Below are positions 25,475 through 33,220 of a stretch of 42,730 nt of DNA, in pieces. Position 1 is the stretch's first letter. Each line of letters begins with the position of its first letter. The DNA comes from Bacteroidota bacterium (lineage in GTDB: Bacteria > Bacteroidota > Ignavibacteria > UBA10030 > UBA8401), in contig WBUG01000027.1 in the NCBI GenBank assembly GCA_008933835.1, positions 1-42,730 of the forward strand. The letters run 5' to 3'. A model generated the notes under the pieces. That model saw nothing but the letters and a program-made list of their open reading frames with translations. It had not been told where the DNA came from and did no database searches. The position numbers were made by a program, and so were the translations under genes.

Positions 25475-27492
25475 TTCACTGCCGAATCCTCCTCATCCTC
25501 ACTCTGATCATCGTCACCCAACCGACCGTCTCCTCCCAGGGCTCCGTCTTCTTCGTCGGGGGCGGGAGCGAGGATCACGGCGACTGGTCGGACGTGCCGT
25601 ACGGCTGGCTCGTGCAGCGCGCGCCGAACAAGAAGGTGCTCGTGATGCACTACTCCACGAACTCCTCCTTCATGCCGGGGTACTTCACGTCGCTCGGCGC
25701 CCTCTCGTCCACGAACCTCGTCATCTCCTCCGCGGCGATGGCGAACGATTCGGCGAACTACCGGACCATCCTGGAGTACGACGGCATCTTCCTCCGCGGC
25801 GGTGACCAGTGGCAGTACATCTCCAAGTGGAAGGGAACGCTCGTCGAGCAGGCCATCATGGAGGTCTTCCAGCGCGGCGGCGTGGTGGGAGGGACGAGCG
25901 CGGGGGAAGCGGTGCTCAGCGGCGTCATCTTCGACGCGCGTACGGCGTCGGTCAGTCCCCGCACCGCACTGCAGAACCCGCTCGGCGCCGGCATCACGCT
26001 CACCACCGATTTCCTCGGGTTCGTGCCGGGGGTGCTGGCGGACAATCACTTCTATGAGCGCGGACGCATCGCGCGTCTGATGGCGATGCTCGCGTTCCAT
26101 AAGACACAGAGCGGCACCGAAGCGGCCGGCATCGGCGTGGACGCCAACACCGCCTTCGGCATCGCTCCGGACGGCGTCGGCACCGTGATGGGTTCCGGCA
26201 CCGTGACGGTGCTCCGCTTCGCGCCGTCGACGGTCTATACGCTCCAGACCTCCGCACCCTTCTCGCTCCGTAACATGCGGCTGGACCAGCTCACGGCCGG
26301 TTTCACGTACGACACGAAGACAGGGAACATCACCGCACCATCCGCGGCGTTCCCGTACACTCCCGTCCCGTTTGCGCAGCACTCCCCCCGCATCATGATG
26401 GACGGCGGCGGACGGATCTCCGAGTGGGCTTCGGCATCGGGCGGATTGAAACGCTTGCAGTCGCTCCTCTCCGGCAGCTCCGGTCCGGTCGGTATCATCG
26501 GCTCGTCGTCGACACCGTCCGCGTCCGCGAGCGTCGATTCGTGCCTCGCTGTGTGGAACGTGCCGCGGCTCCTTCTTCCGGCGGACGAATCGTCACGCAC
26601 CTCGCAATCGTATGCGGATGCTGTGAACGGATGCTCCGCCTACATCTTCGCCGGTCTGAACCCCGACAGCGCCGCACGGCTCTTCGATGCGTCGCTCCCC
26701 GCCGGTCAGGCGCTGCGCAGCGCACTTGCCGCCGGCCGTCCCGCGCTCTTCCTTGCGAACGACCTCCTCGCGGCGGGGGACACCGGCGTCGCGAAGATCG
26801 AGTCGCACATCTACGCCGCGTACTACGGATACATGACGCTCGTGAAGGGGCTCGGCATCGTGAACGGAATGACCGTCGTGCCCCGGCTGTTCGAGAACTC
26901 CGACTACACCGACAACCGTGCGAGCGCGCTCTTCTGGGGGATGGCGAGCGGACGCAGTTCGTACGGCGTGATGCTGGACGCCGGTTCGTCCGCGGACATC
27001 CGCGGCGGGAACCTGTACGCGTTCGGCGCAACGCCGGCGGTGGTCGTCGACGCACGTAACGCTCACACCGCGGCGTACCCTTCCTGGATCGATCCCGGCA
27101 AATCGAAGCCGCGTCAGAACGCCGCGCTCATCGGCGCGTTCATCCATGCCGTACGTCCGGGCGATTCGTTGTCATTGCTCTCCGTGTCGGGCGTCCGGAA
27201 GCGCGATGAGGGACGGTCGGCCGTTCCGGAACGCTTCCGGCTGCATCAGAACGTTCCGAACCCGTTCAATCCTTCCACCACCATCGGCTATCAGCTCTCC
27301 GTCACCACGCCGGTGCGGCTGAGGGTGTTCGATTCGCTCGGCCGCGAGGTGGCGGAACTCGTCAACGGTGTCCAGCGCGAAGGCCGTTACGACGTCCGCT
27401 TCTCCGCCCCGCACCTTTCCTCCGGACCGTACGTGTACATGCTCTCCGCCGCCGGCGCGGTGCAGTCCCGCGTGATGCACCTTGTGAAATGA
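25471..27492 (+). CDS. T9SS-secreted cyanophycinase-like serine peptidase (S51)
   Basis: The protein has 673 residues, with a signal peptide ending near TVSSQ. The S51/class I amidotransferase-like core shows FVGGGSED, FLRGGDQWQ (G110-Q113), the nucleophile elbow GGTSAGE with S143, and DNHFYERGRIARL with H193. The third triad residue of cyanophycinase (Glu in the GIDEDTA motif) reads GVDANTA here, so Glu is replaced by A225. A second Rossmann-like half (about 330-560) and a T9SS tail (QNVPNPFNPST) follow. Cyanophycinases cleave beta-Asp-Arg dipeptides from cyanophycin; related peptidases cut isoaspartyl or isoglutamyl bonds. The gene is coupled to pgsW by ATGA and closes the 24-kb run. Confidence 0.88.
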   Translation: MIHCRILLILTLIIVTQPTVSSQGSVFFVGGGSEDHGDWSDVPYGWLVQRAPNKKVLVMHYSTNSSFMPGYFTSLGALSSTNLVISSAAMANDSANYRTILEYDGIFLRGGDQWQYISKWKGTLVEQAIMEVFQRGGVVGGTSAGEAVLSGVIFDARTASVSPRTALQNPLGAGITLTTDFLGFVPGVLADNHFYERGRIARLMAMLAFHKTQSGTEAAGIGVDANTAFGIAPDGVGTVMGSGTVTVLRFAPSTVYTLQTSAPFSLRNMRLDQLTAGFTYDTKTGNITAPSAAFPYTPVPFAQHSPRIMMDGGGRISEWASASGGLKRLQSLLSGSSGPVGIIGSSSTPSASASVDSCLAVWNVPRLLLPADESSRTSQSYADAVNGCSAYIFAGLNPDSAARLFDASLPAGQALRSALAAGRPALFLANDLLAAGDTGVAKIESHIYAAYYGYMTLVKGLGIVNGMTVVPRLFENSDYTDNRASALFWGMASGRSSYGVMLDAGSSADIRGGNLYAFGATPAVVVDARNAHTAAYPSWIDPGKSKPRQNAALIGAFIHAVRPGDSLSLLSVSGVRKRDEGRSAVPERFRLHQNVPNPFNPSTTIGYQLSVTTPVRLRVFDSLGREVAELVNGVQREGRYDVRFSAPHLSSGPYVYMLSAAGAVQSRVMHLVK

Positions 27493-27641
27493 CACCCTCC
27501 TATCGCTGAAAAACGCCGTGTTTCCCGTTGAATCGGGACTTATTGGTGCGGATTGCGCCGGATTTTCATGGAAGTTGGTGCAATCTCCTCGTACATTTCC
27601 GTCACGATTTCGTCCTCCACACCGCACCGAAGGAGCCCGCA

Positions 27642-28568
27642 ATGAAAGCGACCGATTTCCTCACCGTCCGCGACCTCAGCACCAAAGAGATTCTCGAAAC
27701 GTTCACCATCGCCCGCGCGATGAAGAAGAACCGCGCCAAGTACGCGACCGCGCTCAAAGGCAAGACCCTCGCCCTCATCTTCGAAAAGCCCTCGCTCCGC
27801 ACCCGCACTACGTTCGACGTCGGCATCCAGCAGCTCGGCGGCTACTCGCTCTACCTGTCGCCGGCGGAGATCAGCCTCGGCAAACGCGAATCGGTCTACG
27901 ACGTCGCGAAGAACCTCGAGCGCATGGTGCAGGGGATCATGATCCGCACCTTCGCGCATCAGATCGTGGTGGACATGGCGGAGTACGCCTCCATCCCGGT
28001 CATCAACGGACTCACCGACTACTCGCATCCGTGTCAGGCGATGGCCGATTACCTGACCATCCTCGAACACAAGAAGACGTTGAAGGGTCTCAAGCTCTGC
28101 TACGTCGGAGACGGGAACAACGTCGCCCACTCGCTGATGTTCGCCGGAGCCCGGCTCGGCGTGAACGTCACCATCGCCTGTCCGAAAGGGTACGAACCGG
28201 ATGCCGTCGCCACCCAGCAGGCGCTGGACGACGCGAAGAAGACCGGCGCGGTCATCGACGTGGTCGAATCGCCGCAGGAAGGGGTGAAGAACGCCGACGT
28301 CGTGTACACCGACGTGTGGGCGTCCATGGGCCAGGAGGCCGAAGCGGCGGAGCGTAAAAGCATCTTCCAGCCGTACCAGGTGAACGCCGAACTGATGAAG
28401 CGCGCGAAGAAGGACGCCATCTTCATGCACTGCCTGCCGGCGCACCGCGGCGACGAGGTCACGGCGGACGTCATCGATTCGAAGCAGTCCGTGGTGTTCG
28501 ACGAAGCGGAGAACCGGCTGCACGCGCAGAAGGCCGTCATGTATCAGCTGATGAAACGGGTGAAGTGA
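27642..28568 (+). CDS. argF: Ornithine carbamoyltransferase
   Basis: The 308-residue enzyme interconverts ornithine + carbamoyl phosphate and citrulline + phosphate in the cytoplasm. It carries the carbamoyl-phosphate loop EKPSLRTRTTF, the second CP site HPCQAMADYLT, the ornithine loop VWASMGQE, and HCLPAHRGDE near the C-terminus. ATG 27642 follows AGGAG at 27631-27635. The 149-base gap upstream holds a weak 5-bp hairpin (27523-27538) but no promoter I can defend. Carbamate kinase follows directly (TGATG), which favours the catabolic direction (arcB role): citrulline to ornithine plus carbamoyl phosphate. No arginine deiminase gene is present in the window. Confidence 0.95.
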   Translation: MKATDFLTVRDLSTKEILETFTIARAMKKNRAKYATALKGKTLALIFEKPSLRTRTTFDVGIQQLGGYSLYLSPAEISLGKRESVYDVAKNLERMVQGIMIRTFAHQIVVDMAEYASIPVINGLTDYSHPCQAMADYLTILEHKKTLKGLKLCYVGDGNNVAHSLMFAGARLGVNVTIACPKGYEPDAVATQQALDDAKKTGAVIDVVESPQEGVKNADVVYTDVWASMGQEAEAAERKSIFQPYQVNAELMKRAKKDAIFMHCLPAHRGDEVTADVIDSKQSVVFDEAENRLHAQKAVMYQLMKRVK

Positions 28569-29509
28569 TGCCGAAGACCGCCCTCATCGCGATCGGCGGC
28601 AATTCCCTCATCCGTGCCGGTCAGCGGGGCACCATCGACGAACAGCTCGCCAACGCCCACGCCACCGCCAAGTGCATCGTGCGGATGGTGGCGGACGGCT
28701 GGCGCATCGTCATCACGCACGGGAACGGACCGCAGGTCGGCGCGGCGCTGCTCCGTTCGGAACGCGCCGCCGCGGAAGCGTACACGCATCCGCTGGACGT
28801 CTGCGTGGCCGCCACGCAGAGCGAGATCGGCTACATCATCCAGCGGGCGATGGAGTTCCAGCTGCGCGAGATCGGCCTCACCACGCCGGTGATGACGGTG
28901 CTGACGCAGGTGAAAGTGGACGAGAACGACCCGGCGTTCGCGAACCCGACGAAACCCATCGGACCGTTCTATTCTAAAGCGGAGGCGGAGGAGAAACAGC
29001 GGTCGCTCGGCTGGCACATCGTGGAGGACGCCGCCCGGGGGTACCGGCGGGTCGTCCCGTCGCCGGAACCGGTCGAGGTGTTCGAGCAGGACATCATCCG
29101 GAAGATCCTCGACCTGAACATGATCGTCATCGCGGTGGGGGGCGGCGGCATTCCCGTCATCGAGCGGCCGCCGTACCTCGTCCTCGGCCGGGAGGCGGTC
29201 ATCGACAAGGACCGCGCCTCCGCGCTGCTCGCCTCGGGACTCGGAGCGGACCTCTTCATCATCAGCACCGACGCGGACAAGGTGTACCTCGACTACCGGA
29301 GGCCGACGCAGCGCGGCGTGGACCGGGCGACGGCGGACGAAATGCAGCGGTGGTACGACGAGAAGCAGTTCCCCGCCGGCAGCATGGGACCCAAGGTCCA
29401 GTCCGCCGTCCGGTACCTCCGCGCCGGAGGGAAGGAGGTCATCATCACCTCCTACGAGCACCTGATGGCGGCGCTGGAGGGACGGGAAGGGACACGCATC
29501 GTTCCATGA
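28568..29509 (+). CDS. arcC: Carbamate kinase
   Basis: The 313-residue enzyme transfers the phosphate of carbamoyl phosphate to ADP, giving ATP, CO2 and ammonia. Amino-acid-kinase motifs are clear: ALIAIGGNSLI at the N-terminus, ITHGNGPQVG, KPIGPFYS, IAVGGGGIPVI, and DKDRASALLA. The length is normal for the family. A GTG at 28565 is an alternative start; the ATG at 28568 shares one base with the argF stop. Together with the upstream carbamoyltransferase it forms the energy-yielding end of the arginine deiminase or citrulline pathway. Confidence 0.96.
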   Translation: MPKTALIAIGGNSLIRAGQRGTIDEQLANAHATAKCIVRMVADGWRIVITHGNGPQVGAALLRSERAAAEAYTHPLDVCVAATQSEIGYIIQRAMEFQLREIGLTTPVMTVLTQVKVDENDPAFANPTKPIGPFYSKAEAEEKQRSLGWHIVEDAARGYRRVVPSPEPVEVFEQDIIRKILDLNMIVIAVGGGGIPVIERPPYLVLGREAVIDKDRASALLASGLGADLFIISTDADKVYLDYRRPTQRGVDRATADEMQRWYDEKQFPAGSMGPKVQSAVRYLRAGGKEVIITSYEHLMAALEGREGTRIVP

Positions 29510-29531
29510 CCACAACAGGAACGCCACGACC

Positions 29532-30449
29532 ATGAACCTACGACACGTCATCGAATCGCAGCAGTTCACCGTTCCGCTCCTGCTGGAGCTGTTCGACCGC
29601 ACCCGGCGGATGGAAGCGGTGGTCGCCCGCGGCGGCACGAAGGACTACGAGCGCCGCATCATGGCGACCCTCTTCTACCGTTCCTCAACCCGCACCCGCT
29701 TCTCGTTCGAAGCGGCGATGCACCGGCTGGGCGGGCAGGTCCTCTCCACCGAGAACGGGAACGAGTTCTCCTCCGCGGTGAAGGGGGAATCGCTCGAGGA
29801 CACCATCCGCATCCTCGGCAACTACGCGGACGTCATCGTCTTGCGGCACACGGAGGAGGGGGGCGCGCACCGAGCGTCGCTCGTCTCCCCGGTGCCGGTC
29901 ATCAACGCCGGCGAAGGAGAGGGGGGACAGCATCCGACGCAGGCGCTGCTGGACCTGTACACCATCCACCGCGAGTGCAAGACGCTCAACGGACTCTCCG
30001 TGGCGCTCATCGGCGCGCTCGACGTCGGCCGCACCGCCCGTTCCCTCGCGTACCTTCTGAGCAAGTTCGAACGGGTGAAGTTCTGGTTCATCGCTCCGCC
30101 GGAGATGCAGGTGAAGCCGGACATCCTCGCGTACCTGGACAAGTACCGCGTGCAGTATGAGCTCCTCTCGGACCCGGCGAAAGTCCTGCCGACGGTGGAT
30201 GTGGTCTACCAGACGCGCATCGACCGCGAACGTCTGCAGCGGCGGGACATCGACCTTTCGGTCTATAACATCGATGCGAACGTCCTCCGCGCGTTGAAAC
30301 CGAACGCGGTCATCATGCATCCGCTGCCGCGGTCGGTCGAGATCGATCCGGCGGTGGACGCCGATCCCCGCGCGGTCTACTTCCGCCAGGCGCGCAACGG
30401 TCTCTTCGTCCGCATGGCGCTCCTCTCCATCCTCTTCGACCGGGAATGA
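29532..30449 (+). CDS. Aspartate-carbamoyltransferase-like enzyme with altered substrate loop
   Basis: This 305-residue carbamoyltransferase aligns without gaps in numbering to the E. coli PyrB catalytic chain over its key sites: S52-T53-R54-T55, K84 (SAVKGESL), R105-H106, H134-P-T-Q137, R167 and R229 are present. The aspartate-side residues differ: D162 is Ala, K164 is Asp, Y165 is Val, H170 is Arg and Q231 is Asp. Carbamoyl phosphate binding is therefore secure, but the amino substrate is not. It sits between carbamate kinase and ornithine aminotransferase with no pyrI or other pyrimidine gene nearby, so a catabolic or non-pyrimidine carbamoyltransferase is possible. The reading as a diverged PyrB remains open. 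Confidence 0.85.
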   Translation: MNLRHVIESQQFTVPLLLELFDRTRRMEAVVARGGTKDYERRIMATLFYRSSTRTRFSFEAAMHRLGGQVLSTENGNEFSSAVKGESLEDTIRILGNYADVIVLRHTEEGGAHRASLVSPVPVINAGEGEGGQHPTQALLDLYTIHRECKTLNGLSVALIGALDVGRTARSLAYLLSKFERVKFWFIAPPEMQVKPDILAYLDKYRVQYELLSDPAKVLPTVDVVYQTRIDRERLQRRDIDLSVYNIDANVLRALKPNAVIMHPLPRSVEIDPAVDADPRAVYFRQARNGLFVRMALLSILFDRE

Positions 30450-30552
30450 CCATGGCGCTTCTTGTCTATTTTCTGAATATGACGTAGCGGTCCGCCCGTA
30501 CACGGGAACGACCGTCATACATCATATTCATTCAATCAGACAGGATGTGAAC

Positions 30553-31749
30553 ATGAACACGAACGAGTACATCGCCCTCGAAGAGCGGTACGGCGCTCAT
30601 AACTACCATCCCCTCGATGTGGTCATCCGCGAAGCCCGCGGCGTCTGGGTCACGGACGTCGACGGGAACCGCTACCTCGACTGCCTCGCCGCCTATTCCG
30701 CCGTGAACCAGGGACACTGCCATCCCGCCATCCGCAAGGCATTCATGGCTCAGGCGGACCGCGTGACGCTCACCAGCCGCGCATTCCGCAACGACCAGCT
30801 TCCGCTCCTTTATAAGATGCTCCACGACCTCACCGGCTTCGAGATGTCGCTGCCGATGAACTCCGGCGCCGAAGCGGTGGAGACCGCCGTCAAGGCGGCC
30901 CGGAAATGGGGCTACAAGGTCAAGGGGATCCCGGAAGGGAAAGCGGAGATCATCTGCGCCAGCGATAATTTCCACGGACGCACCACGACCATCGTCAGTT
31001 TCTCCACCGACGCGCAGTACCGCGACGGGTTCGGTCCGTTCACGCCGGGCTTCCCCATCGTGAAGTACGGCGACATCGCGGCACTGAAGGCCGCCATCAC
31101 GACGAACACGGCGGCGTTCCTCGTCGAACCCATCCAGGGGGAAGCGGGCATCGTCGTACCGCCGGAAGGGTACCTCGCGGAGGCGGCCCGCATCTGCAAA
31201 GAGAACAACGTGCTCCTCATCTGCGACGAGATCCAGTCCGGCCTCGGCCGCAGCGGGAAGATGTTCGCGTTCGAGTACGACGGCATCCGCCCGGACATGG
31301 TCATCATCGGTAAGGCGCTCAGCGGCGGGTTCTATCCCGTCTCGGCCGTCCTCGCCTCCAAAGAGGTCCTCGGCGTCTTCCGTCCCGGAGACCACGGCTC
31401 CACCTTCGGCGGCAATCCGCTCGCCGCGGCGGTCGCCTGCGCGGCGCTCACCGTGCTGAAGGAGGAGAAGCTCGTCGAACGCTCGTTCGAACTCGGCGGA
31501 TACTTCATGGAACGGCTCCGCTCCATCGAAAGCCCGCACATCGTCCAGGTGCGCGGACGCGGCCTCTGGATCGGCTTCGTGCTGGACACGAAGGCGCGTC
31601 CGTACTGCGAACTCCTGATGAAGGAGGGGATCCTCTGCAAGGAGACGCACGAGAACGTCATCCGGTTCGCTCCGCCGCTCGTCATCACGAAGGAGGAGAT
31701 CGACTGGGCGTTTGAACGCATCCGGAAGGTCGTCCTCTCGCTCGATTGA
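30553..31749 (+). CDS. rocD: Ornithine aminotransferase
   Basis: The 398-residue class III PLP aminotransferase converts ornithine and 2-oxoglutarate to glutamate semialdehyde and glutamate. Typical ornithine aminotransferase signatures are YGAHNYHPLDVV, CLAAYSAVNQGHCHP, MNSGAEAVETA, and ICDEIQSGLGRSGK, with the PLP lysine in IGKALSGGFYPVSA. ATG 30553 is preferred to GTG 30547 because AGG lies 8 bases before it. The 103-base gap upstream is more AT-rich than its surroundings and could hold an internal promoter, though I see no clear consensus. It completes a route from citrulline via ornithine to glutamate. Confidence 0.93.
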   Translation: MNTNEYIALEERYGAHNYHPLDVVIREARGVWVTDVDGNRYLDCLAAYSAVNQGHCHPAIRKAFMAQADRVTLTSRAFRNDQLPLLYKMLHDLTGFEMSLPMNSGAEAVETAVKAARKWGYKVKGIPEGKAEIICASDNFHGRTTTIVSFSTDAQYRDGFGPFTPGFPIVKYGDIAALKAAITTNTAAFLVEPIQGEAGIVVPPEGYLAEAARICKENNVLLICDEIQSGLGRSGKMFAFEYDGIRPDMVIIGKALSGGFYPVSAVLASKEVLGVFRPGDHGSTFGGNPLAAAVACAALTVLKEEKLVERSFELGGYFMERLRSIESPHIVQVRGRGLWIGFVLDTKARPYCELLMKEGILCKETHENVIRFAPPLVITKEEIDWAFERIRKVVLSLD

Positions 31750-31756
31750 ACTCCGT

Positions 31757-31779
31757 CCCCGCACCGCAGCGGTGCGGGG
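31757..31779 (+). promoter_or_regulatory. Strong intercistronic hairpin between rocD and the P-loop gene
   Basis: A perfect 10-bp stem (CCCCGCACCG / CGGTGCGGGG) with a 3-base CAG loop lies 8 bases after the rocD stop and about 30 bases before the next start. No T-tract follows, so it is more likely an mRNA stability or attenuation element than a full terminator. The core GCACC-N5-GGTGC also matches the shape of an NtrC-type dyad, probably by chance. Confidence 0.5.
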
Positions 31780-31808
31780 ATCCACCACAGACTATGAAGG
31801 AACACCGT

Positions 31809-33140
31809 ATGTCCACCGCACCCATCCGAACCGTCATCGTCGGCGCCGCCGGACGAGATTTCCATAACTTCAACATGCTCTACCGCGACAATGCCGCGTA
31901 CACGGTCGTCGTGTTCACCGCGGCGCAGATCCCGGACATCGCCGGCCGCAAGTATCCCGCCGCGCTCGCGGGAAAGCTCTATCCGAACGGCATCCCCATC
32001 GTGGAGGAGAAGGACCTCGAAGCCCTCATCGCGAAGCACCGCGTGGAGGAGGTGGTCTTCTCCTACAGCGACGTCACCTACCGTCACGTCATGAGCATCG
32101 GCTCCCGCGTCACCGCGGCCGGAGCGCACTTCAAAATGCTCAGCGCGCCGGGCACGATGCTCAAGAGCAAGAAGCCGGTCATCTCCGTCTGCGCCGTGCG
32201 CACCGGCAGCGGCAAGAGCCAGACCACCCGCCGCGTCTCCAAGCTGCTGCAGGGGATGGGACTGAAGGTCGCCGCCGTCCGCCATCCGATGCCGTACGGC
32301 GACCTGGAGAAGCAGAAGGTGCAGCGCTTCGCCGCCGTTGCGGACCTGAAGAAGCACCGCTGCACCATCGAGGAGATGGAGGAGTACGAACCGCACATCG
32401 CCTCCGGCACCATCATCTACGCCGGCGTCGACTACGCCGCCATCCTCGCGCAGGCGGAGAAGGAGGCGGACATCATCCTCTGGGACGGCGGGAACAACGA
32501 TCTTCCGTTCTTCGCGCCGGACCTCCACATCGTGGTGGCGGACCCGCTGCGGGTCGGGAACGAACTGAACTACTTCCCGAGCGAAGCGAACCTGCGCCTG
32601 GCGGACGTCGTCATCATCAACAAGATCGACTCCGCGGCGCCGGAGGCGGTCACCGCGCTGCGCGAGAACGTCCGCTCCGTCAACCCCCGCGCCCTCATCG
32701 TGGACGCCGCCTCCCCCATCGCCATCGAACACAGCGAACGCATCGCGGGGAAGAGGGTGCTCGTCATCGAGGACGGACCGACGCTGACGCACGGCGAGAT
32801 GAAGTTCGGCGCCGGCACCGTGGCCGCCCAGAAGTACGGCGCGGCGGCGCTCGTGGACCCGCGCCCCTACGTCACCGGCGAGATGAAGAAAACGTACGAG
32901 ACCTATCCGAAGATCGGCGTGCTGCTCCCCGCAATGGGCTACAGCGACCGGCAGGTGAAGGACCTCGAGGCGACCATCAACCGCGTTCCGTGCGATGCGG
33001 TCGTCATCGGCACCCCCATCGACCTGAACCGGGTGGTGAAGATCAAGAAGCCGACGGTGCGGGTGACGTACGATCTGCAGGAGATCGGCGAGCCGGGGCT
33101 GCAAAGCATCCTCGCAAGCTTCGTGAAGACGATGAAGTGA
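31809..33140 (+). CDS. Cyclic-2,3-diphosphoglycerate-synthetase-like P-loop protein
   Basis: This 443-residue cytoplasmic protein has an N-terminal Rossmann-like part (RTVIVGAAGRDFHNF), a Walker A loop at about 131-139 (RTGSGKSQTT), an acidic ILWDGGNND segment and a GTPase-like VVIINKIDS at about 270. This is the family annotated as cyclic 2,3-diphosphoglycerate synthetase from the methanogen enzyme; bacterial members have no settled role. ATG 31809 is preceded by GAAGGAA. Its place at the end of the ornithine/carbamoyl-phosphate operon suggests a function tied to carbamoyl phosphate, ATP or nucleotide-dependent metabolism there. Cyclic diphosphoglycerate synthesis in this organism would be surprising. 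Confidence 0.8.
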   Translation: MSTAPIRTVIVGAAGRDFHNFNMLYRDNAAYTVVVFTAAQIPDIAGRKYPAALAGKLYPNGIPIVEEKDLEALIAKHRVEEVVFSYSDVTYRHVMSIGSRVTAAGAHFKMLSAPGTMLKSKKPVISVCAVRTGSGKSQTTRRVSKLLQGMGLKVAAVRHPMPYGDLEKQKVQRFAAVADLKKHRCTIEEMEEYEPHIASGTIIYAGVDYAAILAQAEKEADIILWDGGNNDLPFFAPDLHIVVADPLRVGNELNYFPSEANLRLADVVIINKIDSAAPEAVTALRENVRSVNPRALIVDAASPIAIEHSERIAGKRVLVIEDGPTLTHGEMKFGAGTVAAQKYGAAALVDPRPYVTGEMKKTYETYPKIGVLLPAMGYSDRQVKDLEATINRVPCDAVVIGTPIDLNRVVKIKKPTVRVTYDLQEIGEPGLQSILASFVKTMK

Positions 33141-33153
33141 CACCCTTCCCAAC

Positions 33154-33201
33154 GGGCCGGCGACGGGACCTCACCAGGGGTTCCGCGCCGGCCCTTCGTT
33201 T
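33154..33201 (+). terminator. Terminator-like hairpin after the arginine/ornithine block
   Basis: Inverted arms GGGCCGGCG (33154-33162) and CGCCGGCCC (33186-33194) enclose a smaller imperfect stem (GGGACC with GGTTCC), and TTCGTTT follows. It lies 14 bases after the stop of the P-loop gene, so it probably ends transcription of 27642-33140. Confidence 0.6.
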
Positions 33202-33220
33202 CGCACCAATGACCACTGCC

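Noticed and set aside
3656-27492. Integrated mobile element or prophage
   Set aside because: No integrase, transposase, tRNA boundary or direct repeats were seen; composition matches the flanks apart from the 12140-12955 block.
27554-27570. Sigma-54-like TTGGTGCGGATTGC upstream of argF
   Set aside because: GG and GC are separated by 8 bases rather than the required 10, and no activator-type dyad is near.
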